Assembly: GCA_947629955.1 (NCBI GenBank)
Contig: CANRFT010000011.1
Coordinates: 1 to 57,117 of the forward strand
DNA: 57,117 nt
Origin: an uncultured Oscillospiraceae bacterium
GTDB taxonomy: Bacteria > Bacillota > Clostridia > Oscillospirales > Oscillospiraceae
Direction of reading: 5' to 3'
A program made the position numbers and the translations under genes. Under the pieces are notes generated by a model, which saw nothing but the letters and a program-made list of their open reading frames with translations, was not told where the DNA came from and ran no database searches. Of this stretch, positions 1-6,925 are shown one piece after another. Position 1 is the first letter of the stretch; the number at the start of each line of letters is the position of its first letter.

Positions 1-350
1 GTGGAGAATCGAAGCTATTTTGATTCAAATGCGGGATTGCTACCCTTCTTCCAGAATATCCGAGCAGAGGGGGTTCGAGTGAGTGCCTGAGATGAATCGA
101 ACTGGGCTTCTGCTTTGATTTCGCTTATTTGAGAATTATTCATGTTTTATGCAGGGAAGTTTTTGCATGATTCTCTTGCGGGGTCTGGCCGCGTTTTGGC
201 GACCAAAACCGCCGTTGACCACATGACCGACCACAGCCGGGCGTGTAACACACGGACGCTGGCGCACAAAATACAACAAAAAAGTATTTGAGATATAATA
301 GAAATGACTAAAACGCACAACAAATAAATAGAAAAAGTTTGGATTCGGCC
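1..350. other. Left-edge sequence, no convincing gene
   Basis: The first 90 bases stay open in frame 1 and end at a TGA (88-90), so they could be the last 29 codons of a gene cut by the window edge, but I recognise no family. The rest is non-coding in appearance, comparatively AT-rich toward 300, with a TATAAT at 294-299 but no good -35. Because the tRNA half that follows begins abruptly at 351, I infer that this stretch is the tail of an older insertion into the same tRNA. Confidence 0.35.
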
Positions 351-395
351 TTCACACGCAAGAGGTCACAGATTCGAGTTCTGTAGTCTCCGCCA
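351..395 (+). pseudogene. 3' half of a tRNA-Val(CAC) gene
   Basis: The 45 bases fit a tRNA 3' half with canonical spacing: a 7-base anticodon loop TTCACAC (T33, anticodon CAC, A37), the 3' anticodon strand GCAAG, a 5-base variable loop AGGTC, a perfect T arm (ACAGA, loop TTCGAGT, TCTGT), the acceptor strand AGTCTCC, a discriminator G and CCA. The 5' neighbour CGGCC cannot pair with GCAAG and no 5' tRNA half lies upstream, so the gene is broken exactly at the anticodon loop. The G discriminator is odd for tRNA-Val, which normally has A; the copy at the right end of the element has A. Confidence 0.75.
373..395 (+). repeat. attL core (direct repeat with 18779-18801)
   Basis: TTCGAGTTCTGTAGTCTCC followed by G-CCA is repeated at 18779-18801 with one mismatch (A for G). 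It covers the T loop to the CCA end of the tRNA half, the usual crossover segment of tyrosine integrases. The integrase gene ends 90 bases away, as expected of an att site. Confidence 0.75.
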
Positions 396-399
396 ATTT

Positions 400-428
400 C
401 CCTGCCAAAGCAATGCGTTTTGGCAGGG
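400..428. terminator. Hairpin downstream of the tRNA half
   Basis: A 10-base perfect inverted repeat, CCCTGCCAAA with TTTGGCAGGG, loop 9 bases. It sits between the tRNA fragment and the end of the integrase gene and could end transcription from either side. Confidence 0.6.
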
Positions 429-470
429 ATTAATTCATTTTTGAGAACTTTTTAGAGCAAAACTCAAAAA

Positions 471-489
471 TGTCTAACGGATTTCTAAC
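471..489. repeat. Arm-type integrase sites, left end
   Basis: TGTCTAAC and TTTCTAAC, 11 bases start to start (one helical turn), overlap the integrase stop region. The right end has TGTCTAAC twice with the same spacing and orientation. Phased 8-base direct repeats near both ends are typical of integrase arm sites. Confidence 0.5.
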
Positions 490-1645
490 GGGCAGCTGGA
501 TCGGCCTTTCCTGCCAACGCAGATTCGATGGTGTCGGCCATATCTTGTTTGGCAGAGTAGAGAAAATGGGAGTAAATGTTCGCCGTCGTGGCGATGTCGC
601 TGTGCCCCAGCCATCCCTGGATGTCCTGAATATCACGGCCGGCCCCGTGGAGCAGGGTCGCCACGCTGTGGCGAAGGTCATGGAACCGGATGCGGGGCAG
701 GCCGCTCTTGTTTATCATCCGTCTGAAGTGTAAAGACATGGCGTTGGGGGCCACCGGCTTTCCGTCCGGAGTCGTGCAGACATATCCGCTGTCCACATAG
801 GCCGCGCCGAGGAACTCTTTTTCTTTCTGCTGGTTTTCCCGCACGCTTTTGAGGTATTCTTTCATGGTTTTTGTCAGCGGCAGGGTCCGACAGCTGCTCC
901 GGGTCTTTGTGGTGTCCGCATAGATGACGCCCTCTTTGCTCTGTACCGCTGTGTGGCAAATCGAGATAGTGCCCTTTTCAAAGTTTACCGCATCCCAGCG
1001 CAGACCCAGCACCTCGCTGCGGCGCAGACCGTATGTAGCCGTCAGGCGAACCACCGTCTCCAAAACATCGCCCCGGAAGAATTCCATCAGCTTTTGCAAC
1101 TCTTCAGGAGAGTAGATCGTGCCGCACTGCTTGTGCTGCTTCTTTGGCAGCACTGTCCGATCCGCCGGGTTACGGTCGATGATGTCCAGCTGCATGGCAT
1201 ACTGAAGGCATCTGTGGATGTTGGTGTGGTATTTCCGAACCGTTGCCGGCGAAACACCGCGCTTGATCTGCTGGTTATAGAGCCCTTGGATATAAGCGGG
1301 GGTAAGGCCTCTCAGTGTCACATTACGGAATGGAGGATAGGGCTCGATCACGTTCCGAAATACTGCCTTATACTGCTCCAGCGTAGTGCTGCGGATGGAG
1401 TAGGCCTCCACGTTATCCAGCCACTGGGCCATGAACGGCAGGAAAGGCTGGTCTGCCCCCGTGAGGATGCAGCTTTTGGCCGATTTCAGCTTTTCGATCT
1501 CCTGTTGCAGAATATTTTCAGCCCGACGCTTGTTTCCCCTCACCGGCAGACCGGTGGCGATCCATTTTTGCTTCCGTTTCTCTCCCTCATTCCAGGAGAG
1601 AACGACATAATACTTATCTCGTTTGATTTGCAGGCTACCTGTCAT
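485..1645 (-). CDS. int: Tyrosine recombinase / integrase
   Basis: This 386-residue site-specific recombinase should integrate and excise the element. The N-terminal part (about 1-60) looks like the AP2/arm-binding domain of Tn916-type integrases, followed by a SAM-like core-binding domain (about 68-165) and the catalytic domain (about 175-370). The active-site set is complete: R208 in YGLRRSE, K247, H322 and R325 in HDLRH, H348 in GWLGHSD and nucleophile Y358. The ATG is preceded by AAAGGAG. It lies 90 bases from the att core and 97 bases from the excisionase-like gene, same strand. All residues needed for activity are present, so the element may still be mobile. Confidence 0.95.
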   Translation of the reverse strand: MTGSLQIKRDKYYVVLSWNEGEKRKQKWIATGLPVRGNKRRAENILQQEIEKLKSAKSCILTGADQPFLPFMAQWLDNVEAYSIRSTTLEQYKAVFRNVIEPYPPFRNVTLRGLTPAYIQGLYNQQIKRGVSPATVRKYHTNIHRCLQYAMQLDIIDRNPADRTVLPKKQHKQCGTIYSPEELQKLMEFFRGDVLETVVRLTATYGLRRSEVLGLRWDAVNFEKGTISICHTAVQSKEGVIYADTTKTRSSCRTLPLTKTMKEYLKSVRENQQKEKEFLGAAYVDSGYVCTTPDGKPVAPNAMSLHFRRMINKSGLPRIRFHDLRHSVATLLHGAGRDIQDIQGWLGHSDIATTANIYSHFLYSAKQDMADTIESALAGKADPAAR

Positions 1646-1692
1646 GATAGACTCCTTTCCAACAGGATAGAGTGCCCGCTGTTACAAGGTCA

Positions 1693-1723
1693 GTATACCA
1701 CACCGCTGAGCGATGTGGTATAC
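1693..1723. repeat. Inverted repeat between int and xis
   Basis: A perfect 10-base inverted repeat (GTATACCACA / TGTGGTATAC, loop 11) lies in the 97-base gap between the excisionase-like gene and the integrase. It is followed by a T run on the plus strand only. It may be a weak terminator, an attenuator that lowers integrase expression, or an operator. Confidence 0.5.
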
Positions 1724-1742
1724 CGATTTTTATCAGCGTGGC

Positions 1743-1943
1743 TCAGTTGTTGTTACAGTTCAAGAATCGAATAACTTCAGTTTTGGGGATGCAGATTCTG
1801 TGCCGGATCCTGACGCTTCTGATCTGCCCGGACCGCATCAGCTCATAGGCGGTGTTCCTGCCAATGCCCAGGATGGGCATCAGCTCTTCCACCCGGAGGG
1901 TCAGAGGCAGATCATCATAGGTGTGATATGTAGTATTGTCCAT
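1743..1943 (-). CDS. Excisionase-type HTH protein
   Basis: A 66-residue protein with the HTH_17/excisionase fold: LRVEELMPILGIG (first helix), RNTAYELMRSG (recognition helix) and IPKTEVIRFL (wing and last helix). Such proteins bend att DNA and bias the integrase toward excision. Its position directly upstream of the integrase on the same strand matches Tn916-like and phage-like modules. It may alternatively be only a regulator of the module. Confidence 0.8.
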   Translation of the reverse strand: MDNTTYHTYDDLPLTLRVEELMPILGIGRNTAYELMRSGQIRSVRIRHRICIPKTEVIRFLNCNNN

Positions 1944-2041
1944 GCTTCAAAACCTCTTTTGTTCATTTTGGATCAGTGCTGCCAGCGACAGACTTTGATT
2001 TGGCTACCTCAGATTGAGTTGCGAAATGGGGCGACCTTCGC

Positions 2042-2863
2042 TCACTTCGAAGGAGTATCTTGGATATTTGCCGCTTGCACTGTCTCACAGTTGGGGAACC
2101 AGTGAAAAAACAGCCTTGCCGCGGTTAACTCACTTTGGGTCAGATTTACTATATATAGCCAGGGGGTCTTGGCTGGCGGGAGCGGGACGGACCCCTTTCC
2201 ACTCCATGCTGAATTCATACATGTTGGGCTTGCGGAGCCGCTTGTTGGAATAGACCTTGATGAAGCCGGCAGATTCCAACTCTTTAACGTACCGCCAGAG
2301 GGAGGCCGGGGGAATGGCGTACTTTTTTGCAGCAGACTCAGGGAATTGGAACTGGCGGTGTCCTGCGCTTTCCATACCCATGCAGCCGAGCAGATACCTG
2401 GCACCGAGCCCAAGGGAATGAAAGGCCTTCGAGAGATACAACGAATTTCCCATTTGAATAAAACGGGTTTCCTTGTTGTCTGGCCTTGCGGAGAACCAGA
2501 AACAGAGGGTGGTTTGTTTTTTGCGGGGCATGATGAACAACTCCTTTGTAAATTTAGGAGTCGAGGGCCGGTCCCTGGGCGCCTCAGGAGCAATGGTCCT
2601 CTCTCCGTAATGAATGTAGAAATGAAGCCGGATATAGTGTGCTTTTTCTGAGGGAATTTACAGAATTCACAAATTGTTTTCAAATAATCGCAAACAGGGA
2701 TCAGCCTCCCCGACTTTTGAGCCGCTGACCGGGAATGGAGCAGCGCTTCGCGCCTGATGCGCTCCATGACCGGTGATGATTCAGGGGGGCCGGTGAGCGC
2801 CCTCCATTTTGCAGACAGTGTCCGGGAGGTATGGCTCCCTTGGATTAGATACTCAAGTCTCAT
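2042..2863 (-). CDS. Possible degenerate or small ORF of the element core
   Basis: An ATG at 2863 has a good ribosome site (AAAGGAG, 8-base spacing) and opens a frame that reads MRLEYLIQGS at its start. The first ~110 codons lie in otherwise empty DNA, but the remainder overlaps the winged-helix gene in another frame and is low-complexity, so the natural protein may be short or truncated by a frameshift. No family recognised. Confidence 0.25.
   Translation of the reverse strand: MRLEYLIQGSHTSRTLSAKWRALTGPPESSPVMERIRREALLHSRSAAQKSGRLIPVCDYLKTICEFCKFPQKKHTISGFISTFITERGPLLLRRPGTGPRLLNLQRSCSSCPAKNKPPSVSGSPQGQTTRKPVLFKWEIRCISRRPFIPLGSVPGICSAAWVWKAQDTASSNSLSLLQKSTPFPRPPSGGTLKSWNLPASSRSIPTSGSASPTCMNSAWSGKGSVPLPPAKTPWLYIVNLTQSELTAARLFFHWFPNCETVQAANIQDTPSK
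2130..2531 (-). CDS. Winged-helix protein, replication/maintenance type
   Basis: About 133 residues. The second half has a clear winged-helix pattern: FPESAAKKYAIPPASLWRYV (helix-turn-helix) then KELESAGFIKVYSN (wing), ending with YEFSMEWKG. Similar small proteins accompany integrase/excisionase modules in Firmicute elements and resemble the DNA-binding part of plasmid replication initiators. The ATG at 2531 is chosen over the TTG at 2540 because AGGAG lies 9 bases upstream of it. Role in replication or control is inferred from context. Confidence 0.7.
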   Translation of the reverse strand: MPRKKQTTLCFWFSARPDNKETRFIQMGNSLYLSKAFHSLGLGARYLLGCMGMESAGHRQFQFPESAAKKYAIPPASLWRYVKELESAGFIKVYSNKRLRKPNMYEFSMEWKGVRPAPASQDPLAIYSKSDPK

Positions 2864-3042
2864 GATAACGATCTCCTTTTCGTTGGCAGAATTATGAGGG
2901 AGGAACGGATCAATCTTGCGTGACACAACAACTCATCATATTTTCCCCCTCGTAATAAATGTATTTTTTCCTGGGTTTTTATACCCATCTCCGAGCAAAG
3001 AATTTTAATTTGGGTATAGGAAAGTCCTTGATAACACAAAAA

Positions 3043-3080
3043 GGGCCGGGGAGCGAAAACTTTCTTCGCTCCCCGGGCCC
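3043..3080 (-). terminator. Strong hairpin, minus-strand T run
   Basis: GGGGAGCGAA pairs with TTCGCTCCCC and the stem extends by GGGCC/GGCCC with one bulge. Reading leftward, the hairpin is followed by CCCTTTTTG, the pattern of an intrinsic terminator for minus-strand transcription. Confidence 0.6.
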
Positions 3081-3147
3081 GGGTGGTACCTTTCATATTG
3101 ACTTGCTGTGAACCGCGCTGTTGTTTTGGCACACTACCGACCGCATC

Positions 3148-3721
3148 CTAAATGTGCAATGGGCTACCTGCGGGAGTGTGGGTGGAGTCGGGAATCACTA
3201 TATCGTACGTGCCGCCAGGAAGGAGCGTTATCTCCGGTTCAAGCGGGATCGGCGGTCTGAGGAGGCTTTGCAATAATAAAACGATAAAGCATTTCCATGC
3301 CCCGCGATTTATGCTAGCCTTTGACCAGACTTTCAGCTGTCTGGTCTTTGTGTTTTGGACGGCCTCTACCGTCGCGCCGCCATAAATAGCGTCCGACATG
3401 GCGTGTACCATCTCCGGGTAACCGCCAAAGCGGATCGCGCTGATGACGCTGTCTCCGTCGTTGCGGTCTGGCAGAGGGCGCACTTATCCCCTCCTTAAGC
3501 CTGTTGAAGTCTATGGCTGGCGCACCTGTGTGAACATCATCTGTGTTGAACTTGGAATCCTCGCTGTCGTCTGTGTTGCTGGGATTGTGATCCGCAATGT
3601 AAAGGGTAGGAAACAAGAGACTAAATAATATAAGTAATTCTGTGCTGACACATCTGATTAGTTTCCTCTTACTTTTCCATTGGAAAGGGGGCACCGCTTC
3701 GGCGGTGCCCCCTTTCCTCAA
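3148..3721 (-). pseudogene. Possible broken membrane/surface protein gene
   Basis: Two minus-strand frames overlap around 3470. The upstream one encodes a hydrophobic segment (residues about 20-42, LLILFSLLFPTLYIA) followed by an acidic Asn/Asp-rich stretch. The downstream one continues with GYPEMVHAMSDAIYGGATVE and ends near LLPGGTYDIVIPDS. Neither has an obvious ribosome site and neither matches a family I know. A frameshifted relic is the simplest reading, but both may be chance ORFs. Confidence 0.25.
3682..3717. terminator. 16-bp perfect hairpin
   Basis: GGAAAGGGGGCACCGC pairs perfectly with GCGGTGCCCCCTTTCC around a TTCG tetraloop. The symmetric A/T flanks allow termination in either direction. 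Confidence 0.7.
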
Positions 3722-3748
3722 ATCGACTTGTTCACGGAGGTGCTTAAC

Positions 3749-3757
3749 ATGGACTAA
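3749..3757 (+). other. Minimal ORF (ATG GAC TAA) with ribosome site
   Basis: A textbook GGAGG lies 8 bases before an ATG that is followed at once by GAC TAA, and a hairpin AGGCCCGGAAAC/GTTTTCGGGCCT (3761-3788) starts 3 bases later. This may be the scar of a truncated gene or a tiny translational leader. No transcription start was found for it. Confidence 0.3.
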
Positions 3758-3842
3758 GTAAGGCCCGGAAACTTATGTTTTCGGGCCTCTTGCGCCGTAT
3801 TATCCGAGTTCCCGGTTCTAACAATATTCGGTGACAAATTGT

Positions 3843-3882
3843 CGATAGAGTTGGACTTGAAGTCCAGCTCTATCGCTTTTTT
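3843..3882 (+). terminator. Intrinsic terminator with T6 tail
   Basis: CGATAGAGTTGGACT pairs with AGTCCAGCTCTATCG (one G-T pair) and is followed by TTTTTT. It isolates the cargo promoter 40 bases downstream from leftward or upstream transcription. Confidence 0.85.
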
Positions 3883-3922
3883 CCACAAATCAGATGCACA
3901 ATTTTTGTTAATAACGGCAATA

Positions 3923-3971
3923 TTGACAAATGCAATAATAAGCAATATTATATATGTGGTCAGAACAGTAA
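3923..3971 (+). promoter_or_regulatory. Promoter and GntR operator of the sugar-acid operon
   Basis: TTGACA (3923-3928), a 17-base spacer and TATTAT (3946-3951) form a strong sigma-A promoter. Five bases after the -10 box is TGGTCAGAACAGTAA (3957-3971). The identical 15-mer stands at the same 5-base distance from the -10 box of the oxidoreductase operon (14416-14430) and a close variant precedes the GntR pair (10911-10925). Its position at the start site implies repression relieved by a ligand. Confidence 0.85.
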
Positions 3972-4010
3972 ATACAGCAATGAGAGGTAAAATAACTGGG
4001 AGGGGTCTGT

Positions 4011-4283
4011 ATGAAGCCAAACGCACTTTTGCTCAATGACAAGGACAACGTCGTAACGGTAACAAGAAGTCTAAGCGCAGGAGAAAACGTGGTTTTCCTC
4101 GCAGGCGGGGAGTATGTAACTTTGATCACCTCTGGCGTCCCAGCCTACCATAAGGTCGCCCGCAAGGATATCCAGGCAGGCGAGGATGTGGTGAAGTACG
4201 GCCAGGTCATGGCCGTGGCCACCACCAACATCAAAACCGGTGAACACGTTCACACGCAAAACGTAAAAAGCAAAGTACAATGA
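4011..4283 (+). CDS. SAF-domain small subunit of a UxaA-family dehydratase
   Basis: This 90-residue protein is a stand-alone SAF domain, the N-terminal module of altronate/galactarate dehydratases; features include LSAGENVVFLAGGEYV and a conserved KYGQVMAVATTNIKTGEHVH near the end. It presumably pairs with the large subunit encoded next. First gene after the regulated promoter, ribosome site GGGAGGGG. The separate small and large subunits are seen both in sugar-acid dehydratases and in sulfolactate sulfo-lyase (SuyA/SuyB), so the substrate cannot be fixed from this gene alone. Confidence 0.85.
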   Translation: MKPNALLLNDKDNVVTVTRSLSAGENVVFLAGGEYVTLITSGVPAYHKVARKDIQAGEDVVKYGQVMAVATTNIKTGEHVHTQNVKSKVQ

Positions 4284-4297
4284 AAGGAGCTGCTCAT

Positions 4298-5464
4298 ATG
4301 GAATTCTGGGGATATCGCAGGCCGGACGGTAAAGTCGGTGTACGAAATCATGTGCTTGTAGTGGCTACGGTCGGCTGCGCCGGCGAGGTAGCCAGAAAGG
4401 TCGCGGAAAGTCTCAACGGGACTGTCTCTTTTGTCTGCCAAGGCGGCTGCGCGGCTGGCATCAAGGATCTGGAGGCCACCCGTGCGGTCCTTCTGGGGAT
4501 GATCGCAAATCCCAATATTTACGGCACCGTGGCCATTGGTCTGGGCTGTGAGTTCAACAAGATGGAGGACTTCCTGGCGCTTGCCAGAGAGCGCACCTGC
4601 AAGCCCATCGTGGGATTCACGATTCAGGAGGAGGGCGGCTCCATCAACACGATCGCCGTGGCGACCCGCGCCGCCCAGCAGATGGTCTCAGAGGCGACGG
4701 AATGTGTCCGGGAGCTGTGTCCCATTTCGGAGTTGACCCTCGGCATTGAGTGCGGGGGATCCGACGCCACCTCCGGGCTGGTGTCCAATCCCGTGATGGG
4801 TTTGGTTTCGGACAAGCTGATTGCGGCCGGCGGCACCTCTATGTACAGTGAGACCGTTGAAATGATTGGCGCAGAGCACCTGCTGGCGGCTCAGGCGGCG
4901 GAACCTGCCGTCGCGCAGCGCATCCTTGAGGTCGTGAAAGGCCGTGAGGAGGAGCAGATCCGTTCTGGCGAGGACATCCGAAAGATCCAGCCCTCTCCGG
5001 GCAATAAAGCAGGCGGGATCACCACTCTGGAAGAGAAGTCTTTGGGCTGTGTCCATAAGGGCGGCCACACACCTGTTATGGAGATGTGTGCCTACGCCCA
5101 GGTCCCCACCAGAAAAGGACTTGTGCTGATGGACACCCCCTGCTTTGATCTTCTCTCCGTTACCGCCAAAATAGCGGGTGGCTGCCAGGTGGTCGTCTTC
5201 ACTACCGGCCGTGGCAATACCATCGGCAACCCCGTCGCCCCCGTCATGAAGGTCACAGCCAACGTGGACACCTATCACCATATGCTGGACAACCACGATG
5301 TGGATATGAGCGCCGTTGTCGCCGGCGACCGCTCTCTGGAGGAACAGGCCGATATCACCCTGCAGGAGATCATCAAGGTCATGAACGGCAAGCTCACCAA
5401 GGCGGAGATCCAGAAATTCGGCTATGCGGAAACGGTAGTCAGCCAGCCCACCGATTATATCTGA
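4298..5464 (+). CDS. UxaA-family dehydratase large subunit
   Basis: This is the catalytic C-terminal module of the altronate dehydratase family (about 388 residues), which eliminates water from a sugar acid to give a 2-keto-3-deoxy acid, using a metal centre. Family marks: FWGYRRPDGKVGVRNHV at the start, GIECGGSDATSG in the middle and FTTGRGNTIGNPVAPVMKV near residue 320. An ATG at 4280 overlaps the previous stop, but the ribosome site AAAGGAG fits the ATG at 4298, which also gives the normal family start. Substrates to consider: altronate, galactarate, or, as SuyB, (R)-sulfolactate; the enolase-superfamily partner downstream favours a sugar acid. Confidence 0.88.
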   Translation: MEFWGYRRPDGKVGVRNHVLVVATVGCAGEVARKVAESLNGTVSFVCQGGCAAGIKDLEATRAVLLGMIANPNIYGTVAIGLGCEFNKMEDFLALARERTCKPIVGFTIQEEGGSINTIAVATRAAQQMVSEATECVRELCPISELTLGIECGGSDATSGLVSNPVMGLVSDKLIAAGGTSMYSETVEMIGAEHLLAAQAAEPAVAQRILEVVKGREEEQIRSGEDIRKIQPSPGNKAGGITTLEEKSLGCVHKGGHTPVMEMCAYAQVPTRKGLVLMDTPCFDLLSVTAKIAGGCQVVVFTTGRGNTIGNPVAPVMKVTANVDTYHHMLDNHDVDMSAVVAGDRSLEEQADITLQEIIKVMNGKLTKAEIQKFGYAETVVSQPTDYI

Positions 5465-5495
5465 GACCCGGTCCCGCAGAAACGGCGGTGCGCAA

Positions 5496-5786
5496 ATGAA
5501 GCACTATGTTTACCTAAAGCTTACTGAGAGCTGCGACATAGCGGCGTTGATTGGGGAGACGGAGCGGGTCCTCCGGAAAGCCCAAAACTCGTTGGAAGGC
5601 CTGGAGACCTTTCAACTGCTGCAGGAATTCAACGGTGGCGCCGATCCCTGCTCCCTTCTGATCATTTTATCCTTCCGCTCTGAGGCGGATAAAGATACCT
5701 TCCTGAAATGCCCGCTGCACCAAAGACTTCTTCAGATGATCAAGGCATCCGTTGCGATGAAATCGGTATTTGATATCACCGCATAA
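5496..5786 (+). CDS. Small Dabb-like (stress A/B barrel) protein
   Basis: A 96-residue protein opening with MKHYVYLKL, with the length and alternating strand/helix pattern of dimeric alpha/beta-barrel (Dabb) proteins. Such proteins often sit beside sugar-acid and CoA-transferase genes, with unknown or minor roles. It lies 31 bases after the dehydratase and 21 bases before the transporter, so it is within the operon. The Dabb assignment rests on size and pattern only. Confidence 0.55.
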   Translation: MKHYVYLKLTESCDIAALIGETERVLRKAQNSLEGLETFQLLQEFNGGADPCSLLIILSFRSEADKDTFLKCPLHQRLLQMIKASVAMKSVFDITA

Positions 5787-5807
5787 TAAATAAGGAGGAA
5801 ACACATT

Positions 5808-6920
5808 ATGAAAAAAAAGAGTTTGACCGCATCGTTCATCGGCGTTTCCGCAGTCTGGATTGGCGGCCACTTCGGCCCTGGCTTTGCAACCGGCACCTCT
5901 ATGACAACCTGGTTCGTGCGCTACGGGATTGCCGGCATTTTTCTGCCTCTGATTTCCATGGCTATCACAGCCGGCGTCATGTACTTCATGATGGAGTTTG
6001 CCCGGCGTAAGCAAACCTATAACTACAGGGACCTGGCCTACAGCATTTATGGCGAAAAGGGCGGCAAGGTCATGACCCTGATGTACGACATTGTATTCCT
6101 GGTTACCGTCATGTGCGCCGGTGGTCTGTGCGTCTCCGGCCTTGCCTCTCTGCTGGAAGCACACTTGGGCCTGCCCTACTGGGGCGGCGCAGCTATTACC
6201 ATTGTGCTGGCAGCTCTTCTCTGTCTCTACGGTTCCAAAGTCTTAAGCAACGCCTCCGCATATATGATGTATTTCATCATCGGTGTCGTTGTTCTCATCG
6301 TCGCGATGTCTTTCATCTTTGGCGACTACGATTTGGCCGGTTCTTTTGCCAATGCCTCCACAAACACGAAAGATCCCAGTTTCCTCAGCGCCCTCTGGCA
6401 CGCGGTGCTGTATGGCTTCTTCCAGTCCGGCCTTTGCTTTAACGTTGTCTCCGTCTCAGATGTGCTGGAGGACAATAGCGCATCCCAAAAGGCTACCGGC
6501 TGCGGTTTCCTGATCAATATTGTGCTGATGGTAGCGGTTATCTTTATGATGTTCAGTTATACAAATGTCTTTGATGTTAGCGGCGATACGTTGCCGATTT
6601 ACTCCATCCTGGGGCGTCTGGGTTTCGGATGGCTGACTTGGGTCTATGTGATCCTGATGGCCTTGGCCGTTCTCACTAGCGCTGCTGGTCTGGCTTACGC
6701 CGGGACCGTCCGTTTTGATTCCGTGCTTAAGGGGATCCAGAACAAGAAGGCGCGCAGCGCTATCATCACCATCGTCCTGCTGGGTCTGGCCACCGCGGCG
6801 GCTTCTTTCGGCCTCAAGTCCCTGATGTCCACCGGCAACTCCATCATCGGCTATCTTTGCATTGTAGTAATCGTGATTCCTGCGTTTACGATTGTCCGTG
6901 CGAAACTGAAGAAGGACTGA
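5808..6920 (+). CDS. YkvI-family membrane transporter
   Basis: A 370-residue integral membrane protein with about ten hydrophobic segments. The first segment carries GGHFGPGFATGTSMTTWF, the glycine-rich broken helix typical of the YkvI family (LeuT-like fold, uncharacterised). In this operon it is the only transporter and probably imports the acid that the two dehydratases consume. The ribosome site AAGGAGG lies 8 bases before the ATG. Substrate unknown. Confidence 0.8.
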   Translation: MKKKSLTASFIGVSAVWIGGHFGPGFATGTSMTTWFVRYGIAGIFLPLISMAITAGVMYFMMEFARRKQTYNYRDLAYSIYGEKGGKVMTLMYDIVFLVTVMCAGGLCVSGLASLLEAHLGLPYWGGAAITIVLAALLCLYGSKVLSNASAYMMYFIIGVVVLIVAMSFIFGDYDLAGSFANASTNTKDPSFLSALWHAVLYGFFQSGLCFNVVSVSDVLEDNSASQKATGCGFLINIVLMVAVIFMMFSYTNVFDVSGDTLPIYSILGRLGFGWLTWVYVILMALAVLTSAAGLAYAGTVRFDSVLKGIQNKKARSAIITIVLLGLATAAASFGLKSLMSTGNSIIGYLCIVVIVIPAFTIVRAKLKKD

Positions 6921-6925
6921 GTTTC

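Larger units (their letters stand above)
2864..4010. other. Gene-poor junction with terminators and decayed ORFs
   Basis: This 1.1-kb stretch between the integration module and the cargo operon has no convincing intact gene. It holds several strong hairpins (listed separately), two overlapping minus-strand frames that look like one broken gene (3148-3721), and the cargo promoter at 3923-3971. The minus frame 2860-3132 runs straight through a 3043-3080 hairpin and lacks a ribosome site, so I do not count it. Confidence 0.6.

Noticed and set aside
2860-3132. 90-codon minus-strand ORF
   Set aside because: No ribosome site, no family, and it reads through a strong terminator hairpin.
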